DNA from: Hymenobacter latericoloratus
GTDB lineage: Bacteria > Bacteroidota > Bacteroidia > Cytophagales > Hymenobacteraceae
Assembly (NCBI RefSeq): GCF_014199535.1
Contig: NZ_JACHNV010000003.1
Coordinates: forward strand, 124,001 to 188,000
DNA length: 64,000 bases
Direction: 5' to 3'
Both the position numbers and the translations under genes were made by a program. Under the pieces are notes generated by a model, which worked only from the letters and a program-made list of their open reading frames with translations, ran no database searches and was not told where the DNA came from. How positions within the stretch are numbered: the first letter of the stretch is position 1; every line of letters starts with the position of its first letter. Shown here piece after piece: positions 9,430-17,929 of the stretch.

Positions 9430-11847
9430 TTGATTCTTCCTCAGAACTTTGAGCAAAAAATAGGTTTTTCGCAGCTGCGCGAAATGCTGGAACAGCTATG
9501 CCTGAGTGCACTGGGCCGGCAGTTCGTGGCCAAGATGTCGTTTCAGACCAAGGCCGATCAGCTGGAAAAGCTCTTGCTGCAAACCGACGAATTCCGTCAG
9601 CTTCTCAACAGCAGCGCCGATTTTCCCAGCCAACACTACCACGATGTGCACCAGCATTTGGTGCGCGCCAATCTGCCCGGCTCCTACCTGGACGTAGCGG
9701 CCTTCTTCGCCGTGAAAATGAGCCTGCGCACCATTCGGGAGGCGCTGACTTTCTTTACCCGCGCCGAAGAAAACCTGTACCCCACCCTGCGCCTGCTGGG
9801 CATTGGCGTGCAGGTGGACCGCAACCTGATGGCTAACCTGGACAAGGTGGTGGACGACGAAGGCCAGGTGCGCGAGGATGCTTCCCCGCTGTTGCGCCAG
9901 ATCCGGCAGGAGCTGATTAACCGCCAGGGCCAGCTGCGCAAGCAGATTGCCGGTATCCTGCGTCATGCGCGCAGCGAGGGCTGGGTGCCCGAAGGAGCCG
10001 AGCCTACCATTCGGGGTGGGCGCTTGGTGCTGCCTGTAATTGTGGAACACAAGCGCCGGGTAAAGGGCCTGATTCACGACGAGTCGGCGACGGGCCAGAC
10101 GGTGTTCATCGAGCCAGAAGCCGTATTCGAGCTGAACAATGACATCAAGGACCTGGAAAATGCTTATCAACGCGAGTTGGTCCGTATTCTGACCCAGCTC
10201 ACGGCCCAGCTGCGCCCTCACATTCCCGACCTGCGCAAGGCCTACCAGTACCTCGGCCTGCTCGATTTTATTCGGGCTAAGGCCCAGCTGGCGCGGCAGC
10301 TGGAAGCGGTGCTGCCGAAGCTCAGCCCCCGCCCCCTGATTCGGTGGCAGCGGGTGCGGCACCCGCTGCTCTACCTCACCTTCCAGACCCACGCCAAGGA
10401 CGACCCCCGCGAGGTAGTACCCCTGGACATCGAGTTAAACCAGGAACAGCGGATTCTACTGATTTCGGGGCCGAATGCCGGTGGTAAGTCGGTGAGCATG
10501 AAGACGGTGGGGCTGGTGCAGTACATGCTGCAGTGCGGCCTGCTGATTCCGGCCGGGGAGGAGTCGGAGGCGGGCGTGTTCGATGATATTTTTCTGGATA
10601 TCGGCGACGAGCAGAGCCTGGAAAACGACCTGAGCACGTATTCCTCTCACCTGCTGAGCATGAAGCAGTTCGTGACGCTGGCCAACAAGCGCAGCCTCAT
10701 TCTGATTGACGAGTTTGGCACCGGTACCGAGCCCAGCCTGGGCGGGGCCATTGCCGAAGCCGTGCTGGAGCAGCTCAACCGGGCCCGCGCCTTCGGAGTT
10801 ATTACTACCCACTACACCAACCTGAAAAACTACGCCGAGCGTACCCCGGGCATTATCAATGGGGCCATGCGCTACGACCCCGAGCAGCTGCAGCCCCTCT
10901 ACCGCCTCGAAATCGGCAAACCTGGCTCCAGCTTTGCCATTGAAATAGCCCGTAAAATCGGTTTGCCCAAGCAGATTGTGGAGCGCGCTACCCAGCTGGT
11001 GGGCAAGGACAAAATCCGCTACGACCGGCTGCTGGAAGGCCTGGAAAAGGAGAAGACTGAGTTGGAGCAGCGCACCGCCGAGGCGGCCAAGCAGGAGCGG
11101 CGCATGAAAAAGGCCGCTCAGGAATACCAGGACCTGAAGAAGTACCTCGACGATACGACCCTGGAGGTACTACGCGACGCCAAGTCCAAGGCCAAGCTGC
11201 TGCTCAAGGATGCCAACCAGCAGATCGAGGCGACCATCCAGGAAATCAGGGTGGGGCAGGCCGAGAAGGAACGCACCAAGGAGGCCCGCGGCAAGCTGGA
11301 CACCTTCGTGCGCGAAAAGCTGCAGATGGAGCCGCCCAAGCCCCGCGCTTCCCGTGAGCTGGCCGACCCTACTACCCTCAAGCCCGGCGATAAGGTAGCG
11401 CTGCTGGGCCAGGAGGGGCACGGCGAAATCATGGCGGTGAAGGGCAAGACGGCCGAGGTTTCCTTCGGGGGCCTGAAAACCATCGTCAAGGTGAATCAGC
11501 TGGAGAAGCTGACGCGGTCTGAGATTCGGGAGCGGGAAAAGGAGGCGGCCCGCAAGGCTCCGGCCCAGCACGCTACCCTCGATATTACCGGCCGCATGTC
11601 GGGCTTCAATACGACCCTCGATTTGCGCGGGGAGCGGGCCGAAGATGCCCTGAACCGCATCATGGCCTACGTGGACGATGCCGTTATGCTGGGCGTGCCG
11701 GAAATCAAGATTCTGCACGGCCGGGGCAACGGCATCCTCCGTCAGATTGCCCGCGACTACCTGCACAAGGTGCGCGAAGTGGCCAGCGTGGCCGACGAGC
11801 ACGCCGACCGGGGCGGCGACGGCGTAACCATTGCCGTGCTGAAATAA
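9430..11847 (+). CDS. mutS2: Endonuclease MutS2 with Smr domain
   Basis: MutS-like ATPase that binds branched DNA and limits recombination, or rescues collided ribosomes in some bacteria. 805 residues: core/lever domain 1-330, Walker A GPNAGGKS at 347-354, Walker B LILIDEFGTGTEPS (Asp427-Glu428), the THYTNLK signature nearby, a long coiled coil about 515-620, a KOW-like segment (LKPGDKVALLGQEGHGEIM), and a C-terminal Smr domain with LDLRG (730-734) and HGRGNGILR (His763). The start is TTG at 9430 (family N-terminus FEQKIGFSQLREML follows); the first ATG, at 9484, would remove conserved residues. Confidence 0.95.
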   Translation: MILPQNFEQKIGFSQLREMLEQLCLSALGRQFVAKMSFQTKADQLEKLLLQTDEFRQLLNSSADFPSQHYHDVHQHLVRANLPGSYLDVAAFFAVKMSLRTIREALTFFTRAEENLYPTLRLLGIGVQVDRNLMANLDKVVDDEGQVREDASPLLRQIRQELINRQGQLRKQIAGILRHARSEGWVPEGAEPTIRGGRLVLPVIVEHKRRVKGLIHDESATGQTVFIEPEAVFELNNDIKDLENAYQRELVRILTQLTAQLRPHIPDLRKAYQYLGLLDFIRAKAQLARQLEAVLPKLSPRPLIRWQRVRHPLLYLTFQTHAKDDPREVVPLDIELNQEQRILLISGPNAGGKSVSMKTVGLVQYMLQCGLLIPAGEESEAGVFDDIFLDIGDEQSLENDLSTYSSHLLSMKQFVTLANKRSLILIDEFGTGTEPSLGGAIAEAVLEQLNRARAFGVITTHYTNLKNYAERTPGIINGAMRYDPEQLQPLYRLEIGKPGSSFAIEIARKIGLPKQIVERATQLVGKDKIRYDRLLEGLEKEKTELEQRTAEAAKQERRMKKAAQEYQDLKKYLDDTTLEVLRDAKSKAKLLLKDANQQIEATIQEIRVGQAEKERTKEARGKLDTFVREKLQMEPPKPRASRELADPTTLKPGDKVALLGQEGHGEIMAVKGKTAEVSFGGLKTIVKVNQLEKLTRSEIREREKEAARKAPAQHATLDITGRMSGFNTTLDLRGERAEDALNRIMAYVDDAVMLGVPEIKILHGRGNGILRQIARDYLHKVREVASVADEHADRGGDGVTIAVLK

Positions 11848-11860
11848 CCTCATTCATTTT

Positions 11861-11932
11861 CATTCCGACCGTAGGGAGGAATCCGGGTTACTCACAAGAA
11901 GCTGACCCAGATTCCTCCTTGCAGTCGGAATG
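11861..11932. repeat. Dispersed palindromic repeat, CATTCCGA..GAGGAATC type
   Basis: CATTCCGACC..GGAGGAATC at 11861-11884 and its imperfect complement GATTCCTCC..GTCGGAATG at 11910-11932 form a hairpin with a loop of about 25 bases. Related copies lie at 48852-48926 and 48973-48999. Confidence 0.7.
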
Positions 11933-11962
11933 ACGCTTTTTTCGCTTCTCATTCCCCGTCAT

Positions 11963-12913
11963 ATGCACCCTCGCAACCCCCACGCCGCCCGCTACAACTT
12001 CCCGGAGCTTGTGCAAGCCAGCCCCGAGCTGGCGGCTTTCGTCATTCCGAACCCCACCGGCGACGACAGCATCGACTTTGCCAATCCGGCCGCCGTGAAA
12101 GCTCTGAATCGGGCCCTGCTCAAGCAGCACTACGGGGTAGCGCACTGGGATGTGCCCGCCGGCTACCTCTGCCCGCCCATTCCGGGCCGGGCCGACTACC
12201 TGCACTACGCCGCCGACCTGCTGGCCGCTGACCACGCGGGCGTCATTCCGCGGGATAAATCGGTGCAGGTGCTGGATGTGGGGGTAGGCGCCAACTGCGT
12301 GTATCCCATCATCGGGACGCAGGTATATGGCTGGCGGTTTGTGGGCTCGGAGGTGGATGCGGTGGCCCTGCGCGCGGCCAAAAGTATGGTAGCCGTGAAT
12401 CCCGTGCTGGCCGGCCGCGTTGATCTGCGCCTGCAAAGTCATAAGGAGAACATCTTCGCTGGCATCGTGAAGCCGCGGGAAGAGTTTGACTTGGTGATCT
12501 GCAATCCGCCGTTTCACACCTCCGCCGCTGATGCCGCCGCCGGGAGCCGCCGCAAAGGCCGCAACCTGGGCTACGCCAAAACCAAAGCCCCGGAGCCGTT
12601 GCTGAACTTCGGGGGCCAAAGCACGGAACTCTGGTGCGAAGGCGGCGAAGAAGGCTTCCTGAAGCGTATGGTAGCGCAAAGTGTGCCGCTGGCAACCCAG
12701 GTGCTCTGGTTTTCGTCGCTTATCTCCAAAAAAGAAACGCTGCGGAGTGCCCACTATTTTCTGGGTCAAACGGCCGCTACCGAGGTGAAAGTGCTGGATA
12801 TGACCCAGGGCCAGAAAGTGAGCCGCGTGGTGGCCTGGACCTTCCAGGACGAAGCCCAGCGCCAGGCCTGGGCCCAGCGCCGCTGGAAACAGGGGGTAGG
12901 CTCTGGTCAATAA
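11963..12913 (+). CDS. rlmF: 23S rRNA (adenine1618-N6)-methyltransferase
   Basis: Methylates A1618 of 23S rRNA using S-adenosylmethionine. 316 residues from the ATG at 11963 (MHPRNPHAARYNF matches the E. coli N-terminus HPRNRHHSRYD). Conserved blocks: SIDFANPAAVKALNRALL, CPPIPGRADYLHYAADLL, SAM-binding VLDVGVGANCVYPIIG, catalytic DLVICNPPFHTSAADA, GSRRKGRNLG, LNFGGQSTELWCEGGE and MTQGQKVSRVVAWTF. The frame is open from 11930, but the extra 11 codons overlap the upstream repeat. Confidence 0.95.
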   Translation: MHPRNPHAARYNFPELVQASPELAAFVIPNPTGDDSIDFANPAAVKALNRALLKQHYGVAHWDVPAGYLCPPIPGRADYLHYAADLLAADHAGVIPRDKSVQVLDVGVGANCVYPIIGTQVYGWRFVGSEVDAVALRAAKSMVAVNPVLAGRVDLRLQSHKENIFAGIVKPREEFDLVICNPPFHTSAADAAAGSRRKGRNLGYAKTKAPEPLLNFGGQSTELWCEGGEEGFLKRMVAQSVPLATQVLWFSSLISKKETLRSAHYFLGQTAATEVKVLDMTQGQKVSRVVAWTFQDEAQRQAWAQRRWKQGVGSGQ

Positions 12914-12936
12914 GGTGTAGTCAATAACACAGCTAT

Positions 12937-12975
12937 GCAAAAAGGCCGTTCCCAGGGTGGGAACGGCCTTTTTGC
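12937..12975. terminator. Bidirectional terminator between rlmF and the PLD gene
   Basis: 17-bp perfect stem, 12937-12953 with 12959-12975, loop of 5, with A5 on one side and T5 on the other. It serves rlmF (+) and the converging gene ending at 12994 (-). Confidence 0.88.
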
Positions 12976-12993
12976 TGTAAAGAGAAGAAACGA

Positions 12994-15276
12994 TTACTCC
13001 ACTACCACCCGGCTAACCTGGGTTGACTCAGGCGTTTCGATTTGCACCAGATAAAGGCCGGCGCGCAGCGACGAGGCATCTACGCTTATCTCCTGACCGT
13101 TCAGGGCCTTGGTTTGGTTGAGGACCACACGGCCGGTAGCGTCGCGCAGGATAATGTGAGCGGTGCGGGCCGCGCTGGCCGGCACGCGCAGCTGGAACTT
13201 GCCGCTGGTGGGGTTGGGATACACCTGCACGGCACTCTGGGCCACAGTTTTCTTATTGCTCAGCACCAGGTTGCACACCTGGAAGCCCCGGTTTTGCTCC
13301 GCAATCCGGGCCGAAAATTCCTGAAAATACTGGTTTACCACGCGGGCATCGTGCACGATGAGCGTGTTCTCGTCATTCTCCGTGTCGGCCGAGAGCGACC
13401 AGTTATGGGAGCCCACAAACACCTGCGGGTCCGATTGCGAGGCGCCGGCATCCACGATGGCATATTTGTGGTGCATGATGCCAGAGGTATTTTTCACGAT
13501 GGCCCGGTCGCCGAGCGCCGTGCGGATGGTGCGCAGAATGGCGCCGGTCCCGGCGTTAGTGGTGTCGTTGAGCAGCACTTCCGAGCAGGCCGCGATGTTG
13601 CGGGCCCGTACCTGGTCCACGATGGTGCGGCTCAGGTCGGTGCGCGTAATCAGCATGGTGGCAATGTGCAGGTCGTTATCCGCTGATTGAATAGCCTGAA
13701 TCAGGCGGGTGTTTACCTGGTCCGTCGGCGAAAACCACGACTCCACACTTTTGCCGCCAATAAGGAAGTAGTGGGGCGTGTTGTCGGTTTTGGCCGAACC
13801 GAAGCGGGCCGTGGCCGTGGTACCGCCGCCCCACATTTCATTGAACTCTAAGGTGTAAGTCCGGGCCAGAACCTGGTCCTGAATGGCAATGGCGTTGTTG
13901 CGGTCCTGGTTCAGCTGGGCCGGGGTCCAGTTCGTGGAGCCCGTCCACACCCACGGCACGTTGGGGTTGGAGTCTTCCGCGTCAATCACCACAAACTTGT
14001 TGTGCATGATGTTCTGCTGGGTCTGGCGGCCGATGCGGGGAATGGCTGAGTTCAGGCCCGAGACGCTGGCATTGGTATTATCATCCTCGAACAGCACGCG
14101 CACCTGCACGCCGCGGGCGTGGGCCGCGTTTACGGCGTTGAGAATAGTAACGCTGTTCCAGTTATAAATGGCAATATCCAGCGTTTTGGTGGCCTTGCTG
14201 ATGTAGCGGGCCACGGTATCGGCAATGGCGCCGTTGGCCAGGTAGGTGGCGCCGTTGCCCGGCAGGGCCACGCTCGTATTCACCGAGCCGGTGAAGTAGG
14301 CGCGCATCTTGCCGCTGGAAAGCGAAGCCGTTGCCATGGGTACCACCCGCGACTCCGAGGTGCCGATGGCGTTGGTTGAGGAAGCCTTCACGTAGTAGAT
14401 AGTACCCGGCTGCAGACCCGTCAGGGCAATGCTGTGCTGGGTGGCGGCGGTTGTAGCGCCCGTTACGGTAGTAAAGGGGCCGGCCAGGGCCGTGCTGTAT
14501 TCCACCTTCGCAGTGCCGGCATTCTCGGTAGCAAAGTGTACCGTGAAGCCGGTATTGCTGATGTTGGTGGGGTAGGGCGAGCTAAGGAAGTTGGGCGTGC
14601 CCCCCAGAATAAAATCCTGGTAGCGGCGGGGCAGCAATTGGTAGCCGCCTACCCCGTTGCTGGCGAACTGGCTCATAATGCCCAGCAGATCAAACTGGCC
14701 GCTAGGGGCCTGCTTACCCACAATGTCGTTGCCCACGTTGGCACTGGCAGCCGTGCGCACCACCGCGCCGGTCTGGCCGTTGAGCAGATAATTGGTATTG
14801 CCCCCGAAGGTGCTGACGGCCCCGCCGGTGCTGGTAGTAACGGACGTGTTTTTGTTGATGCGCACCACCCGCGACTCGTACTGCTCGGCAAAAACTGAGG
14901 TTATGGCCGAGGCATCGACGGTAGCGGCGGGCCGGATGACGCGGTTCTGCGCCAGCAGGGTTACGCTGCTCACCGGGTCTATTTCCAGCAGGCCGTTGAA
15001 ATTTTTCAGGGTACCACTGATTTCGATACTGTCGCCGGGGGCCAGGGCCGAAAAGCCCGCCGCGGAAGTGGAGTAGGCGGCCAGGCCGGCCGTGCCATCC
15101 TGCAGGTAGCGGATAACCCCTAGCTCGGGGCCGTTGGTTACCACGCCGCGTACGGTCACGGTAGCGCCCGCCCCATCGGCGCGGGCGGCCGCCACCGATT
15201 TTACAGTTTGGGCCGTGGCGGCTGGTAGGGCGGCTCCGCCAAAAAGCAGAGCCAGCAGAGTAATTTTCTTCATCAA
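12994..15276 (-). CDS. Secreted phospholipase-D-like protein with OB-fold, FN3 and T9SS sorting domains
   Basis: 760 residues, predicted secreted by the type IX system. Signal peptide 1-22 (ends TAQ); a DUF5689/YhcR-type OB-fold region about 25-225 (VTVRGVVTNGPELG, YLQDGTAGLA, GDSIEISGTLKNFNGLLEI); a fibronectin type III domain about 230-320; then two PLD half-sites with HxK motifs, HNKFVVID followed by TGSTNWT, and HHKYAIVD followed by GSHNWS. The C-terminal about 75 residues (VQVYPNPTSGKFQLRVP to RVVVE) is a type A sorting domain. Likely a secreted nuclease or phosphodiesterase rather than a lipase, by domain company. Its neighbour 15551-16570 is a truncated paralogue. Confidence 0.88.
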   Translation of the reverse strand: MMKKITLLALLFGGAALPAATAQTVKSVAAARADGAGATVTVRGVVTNGPELGVIRYLQDGTAGLAAYSTSAAGFSALAPGDSIEISGTLKNFNGLLEIDPVSSVTLLAQNRVIRPAATVDASAITSVFAEQYESRVVRINKNTSVTTSTGGAVSTFGGNTNYLLNGQTGAVVRTAASANVGNDIVGKQAPSGQFDLLGIMSQFASNGVGGYQLLPRRYQDFILGGTPNFLSSPYPTNISNTGFTVHFATENAGTAKVEYSTALAGPFTTVTGATTAATQHSIALTGLQPGTIYYVKASSTNAIGTSESRVVPMATASLSSGKMRAYFTGSVNTSVALPGNGATYLANGAIADTVARYISKATKTLDIAIYNWNSVTILNAVNAAHARGVQVRVLFEDDNTNASVSGLNSAIPRIGRQTQQNIMHNKFVVIDAEDSNPNVPWVWTGSTNWTPAQLNQDRNNAIAIQDQVLARTYTLEFNEMWGGGTTATARFGSAKTDNTPHYFLIGGKSVESWFSPTDQVNTRLIQAIQSADNDLHIATMLITRTDLSRTIVDQVRARNIAACSEVLLNDTTNAGTGAILRTIRTALGDRAIVKNTSGIMHHKYAIVDAGASQSDPQVFVGSHNWSLSADTENDENTLIVHDARVVNQYFQEFSARIAEQNRGFQVCNLVLSNKKTVAQSAVQVYPNPTSGKFQLRVPASAARTAHIILRDATGRVVLNQTKALNGQEISVDASSLRAGLYLVQIETPESTQVSRVVVE

Positions 15277-15397
15277 ATGAAAGAAGTGGGGGATGAGGTG
15301 GGAAGCAAAAGCTGCTACAAATATCCTGATCTTACACCAAACAATAAGCCGGCGCCAAAGAAGATTTTCGGAAATAGGCCAGCCGGCGGATGGTCGG

Positions 15398-15422
15398 TAT
15401 ATATTTGAAAATCAAATATATA
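15398..15422. promoter_or_regulatory. AT-rich palindrome with TATATTTG on both strands
   Basis: 10-bp perfect arms (15398-15407 with 15413-15422) around AAAAT, in the 274-base gap between the two OB-fold paralogues. Both strands read TATATTTG, the Bacteroidota -7 consensus, but I find no TTG at the right distance. It could be an operator or a promoter for the PLD gene; nothing else is evident in 15277-15550. Confidence 0.4.
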
Positions 15423-15550
15423 ATTAGAGTATATTGTGCCGGGCTGCTACCAGAAAACTCCGGCCGATGCCCCTCCATCGGCCACCGGTGAGGGTAGGTG
15501 GCAGGTGCGGGTGGCATCGGCCGGGGCGCTGGGCAGAAAGCATCGGGGGC

Positions 15551-16570
15551 TTACGGCCGGGCAGTCAGGCGCTTTTTGTTGTCCGTAATCATGGGCACGG
15601 CCGCCGAGCTGGAAGTGCCCGCCGCATTGCCCGACGATACCCGCACGTAGTACACGGTGCCGGGCTCCAGATTGGTCAGTTCCACGGAGTGCGCGGTAGT
15701 AAGTGCCGGCAGGTTTACTTTGGAGCCTAGCGCGGCCGTTTTGCCGTATTCCACCACCGTAGAGCCGGGGTTAATAGTCTGGAAGGTAACCGTGAAGCCG
15801 TTGCGGTGCACCGCCGTAGGCACAGGCTCGCCCTGAATAGCGGGCATCCCCCCGGCCACCACAAAGTCGGCGGACAGGCGGGGGAGCAGCTGGTAGCCGC
15901 CGGTACCGCTCTGAGCAAACTGGCCCAGCGTCCCGACCAGATCAAACGGGCCAGCCGGGGCCGTTTTTTCCACCAAGCCATTTTCTCCCGTGGAAGCCAC
16001 ATTGATGCGCAGCGGCAGGTTGCGCTGCCCATTGATAAAGTAATTGGTGTTGCCCTTCAGAGGGCCGGCGGGTGCCCCGGCGTAGCTGGTCAGGCTGCTG
16101 ACTCCGGTAATGCGCACCAGCCGGCCTTCGTACGCCTCATCGAAAAGTTTAGCTGCTTCGGCGGCGGGTACCTCAACCGCCACTACCCGGCGCCCGGCCG
16201 CCAACTTCCGGACGCTGGTTACGGGGTCCATTTCCAGCAGGCCGTTGTAGTTTTTCAGTGTCCCGGTAACCTGCACACTGTCGCCGGCTGCCAGGGCGTG
16301 CAAGTCGGGGTTGGAGGTGGAAAAAAGGGCCAGGCCGTGCGTGCCGTCCTGGATGAAGCGAAGCTGCCCCAGCTCCGGACCGTTCTCAATGACGCCCCGC
16401 ACCGTGACGGTAGCGCCGGGACCGGCCTGGCGGGCGGCGGCCAGCGTAGGCGGGGCCAGAGTTGCAGCAGCGGGAGTTTTACCGGCAGGTTGAGTAGGGC
16501 GAGGTGTGCGTTGGGCCTGCGCAAGCAGGGCGGAAAGAAGCAGGGAGGGTAATAAAAGTTGTTTCATCAA
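15551..16570 (-). CDS. Secreted OB-fold/FN3 protein, truncated paralogue of the PLD protein
   Basis: 339 residues with signal peptide (MMKQLLLPSLLLSALLAQAQ). It follows the N-terminal half of the 12994-15276 product closely: VTVRGVIENGPELGQLRFIQDGTHGLALFST, GDSVQVTGTLKNYNGLLEMDPV, NTNYFINGQ, FDLVGTLGQFAQSGTGGYQLLPR, and the FN3 signature VELTNLEPGTVYYVRVSSGNAAGTS. It ends just after the FN3 domain (VPMITDNKKRLTARP), exactly where the PLD part begins in the paralogue, and lacks a sorting domain. It may be a binding/adaptor protein or a decayed duplicate. 16571-16720 holds no gene. Confidence 0.8.
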   Translation of the reverse strand: MMKQLLLPSLLLSALLAQAQRTPRPTQPAGKTPAAATLAPPTLAAARQAGPGATVTVRGVIENGPELGQLRFIQDGTHGLALFSTSNPDLHALAAGDSVQVTGTLKNYNGLLEMDPVTSVRKLAAGRRVVAVEVPAAEAAKLFDEAYEGRLVRITGVSSLTSYAGAPAGPLKGNTNYFINGQRNLPLRINVASTGENGLVEKTAPAGPFDLVGTLGQFAQSGTGGYQLLPRLSADFVVAGGMPAIQGEPVPTAVHRNGFTVTFQTINPGSTVVEYGKTAALGSKVNLPALTTAHSVELTNLEPGTVYYVRVSSGNAAGTSSSAAVPMITDNKKRLTARP

Positions 16571-16720
16571 ACGAGCGGTGAAAGTAGCCCACAGGCCCTA
16601 GAACCAGCTGAAAGGCGCGAAAACAGCTGCTCTGGCTGGGGTGGTCGGAGGAGGTAAAACTACAGGAATCCTGCGCTAAAAAGTGCGGGCAAAGTCCTGT
16701 CGCAGGAAAAATATCCTATG

Positions 16721-16758
16721 AAAAGAAAGACCCGACTGCCAGAAGGAAGCCGGGTCCG
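16721..16758 (-). terminator. Terminator of murB
   Basis: On the minus strand a GACCCGGCTTCC / GGCAGTCGGGTC hairpin with one mismatch is followed by TTTCTTTT. It begins 12 bases after the murB stop. Confidence 0.65.
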
Positions 16759-16769
16759 TGGGAGAAGCG

Positions 16770-17798
16770 CTAGAAGATGTTAACCTCCGGGTGCAGCTCA
16801 ATACCGAACTTTTCGCGCACGGAGGCAATAATGTCGTGGGCCAGCTCCCGGATGTCGTGGCCCTGGGCGCCGCCGTGGTTGACCAGCACCAGGGCCTGCT
16901 TGTCGTGCACGCCGTGGGCGCCGCGGCGCTGGCCCTTCCAGCCGCACTGCTCAATCAGCCAGGCGGCGGGCACTTTCACGCCGCCTGGTACGGGGTAGCC
17001 GGGCAGCTCAGGATACTGCGCTTTTAGCTCGTCGAATTTCAGCTGGGATAGTTCGGGGTTTTTGAAGAAGGAGCCGGCGTTGCCGATCTGGGCGGGGTCG
17101 GGGAGCTTGCTGCGCCGGATGTGCATCACGGCTTCACTGACCTCGCGGGGGGTAGGGTCGCCCCCGATGCCCATGTCTTCGAGGGTGGTTTTGATGGCGC
17201 CGTAGCTGACGTTGGGTCGGGCCTGGCGGAGCAGGCGCAGCACCACGCCCGTCACGATAAACTGGTTTTTCAGCGGACCCTTGAACACGCTTTCCCGGTA
17301 GCCGAATCCGCACTCGGCGGCCGAAAACGTGCGCACCTGCCCGGTGCTGATTTCCAGGGCTTCCAACAGCTCAAACGTATCCTTCAGTTCCGAGCCGTAG
17401 GCTCCGATGTTCTGCAGGGGGGCCGCGCCCACCGTACCCGGAATCAGAGAAAGGTTCTCGATGCCGCTCAGCTCCTGGTCCAGGGTGTACTGCACCAGCC
17501 CGTGCCACGACTCGCCGGCGCCGGCCCGCACCAGGGCCGTTTCCTCGTCCTGGCTGATAATGTCGAGCCCCCGGATTTCATTTTTGAGTACCACGCCGTT
17601 GAAATCCTGGGTGAAAAGCAGGTTGGAGCCGCCGCCCAGCACCAGCTTTTCCGCCGCCTGCACCTCGGGCAGGGCCAGCAGCGTCCGCAGGTCTTCCACC
17701 GAGGTAAACCGGGCAAAAAGCCGGGCTTTCACATCCAGACCGAACGTGTTGTGGGGGCGAAGGGAAACGTGGTGTTCGAGAACGGGAGCCGAAGCCAT
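16770..17798 (-). CDS. murB: UDP-N-acetylenolpyruvoylglucosamine reductase
   Basis: Second committed step of peptidoglycan precursor synthesis: NADPH- and FAD-dependent reduction to UDP-MurNAc in the cytosol. 342 residues, type I architecture. FAD-binding KLVLGGGSNLLF (about 51-62), IPGTVGAAPLQNIGAYG, YRESVFK, the catalytic Ser in NAGSFFKNP, and the C-terminal catalytic Glu in LHPEVNIF. Upstream on the minus strand TACCTTTG (17827-17834) matches the -7 consensus. Confidence 0.96.
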   Translation of the reverse strand: MASAPVLEHHVSLRPHNTFGLDVKARLFARFTSVEDLRTLLALPEVQAAEKLVLGGGSNLLFTQDFNGVVLKNEIRGLDIISQDEETALVRAGAGESWHGLVQYTLDQELSGIENLSLIPGTVGAAPLQNIGAYGSELKDTFELLEALEISTGQVRTFSAAECGFGYRESVFKGPLKNQFIVTGVVLRLLRQARPNVSYGAIKTTLEDMGIGGDPTPREVSEAVMHIRRSKLPDPAQIGNAGSFFKNPELSQLKFDELKAQYPELPGYPVPGGVKVPAAWLIEQCGWKGQRRGAHGVHDKQALVLVNHGGAQGHDIRELAHDIIASVREKFGIELHPEVNIF

Positions 17799-17826
17799 AC
17801 GAAAAGCGCTGAAGGTGATTTCGGGG

Positions 17827-17834
17827 CAAAGGTA
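17827..17834 (-). promoter_or_regulatory. Candidate -7 element of murB
   Basis: TACCTTTG on the minus strand, an exact TAnnTTTG match 28 bases before the murB start. No TTG at 19-21 bases upstream is visible, so this is a partial match. Confidence 0.4.
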
Positions 17835-17871
17835 GCCGTTTGGCTATTGTAGGAATTACGGCGGGTCACAA

Positions 17872-17907
17872 AAGAAAAGGTTCGCTACCCCCGCGGGGTA
17901 GCGAACC
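17872..17907 (-). terminator. Terminator of the sugar transporter
   Basis: 13-bp perfect stem, 17879-17891 with 17895-17907 (GGTTCGCTACCCC and complement), followed on the minus strand by TTTTCTTTTG. It lies 23 bases after the transporter stop. Confidence 0.8.
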
Positions 17908-17929
17908 TTGCAAACCGTCGGGCGGGTAT

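Noticed and set aside
12994..16570. The PLD gene pair as an insertion sequence or toxin system
   Set aside because: No transposase, no terminal repeats; both proteins have signal peptides and Bacteroidota secretion features.
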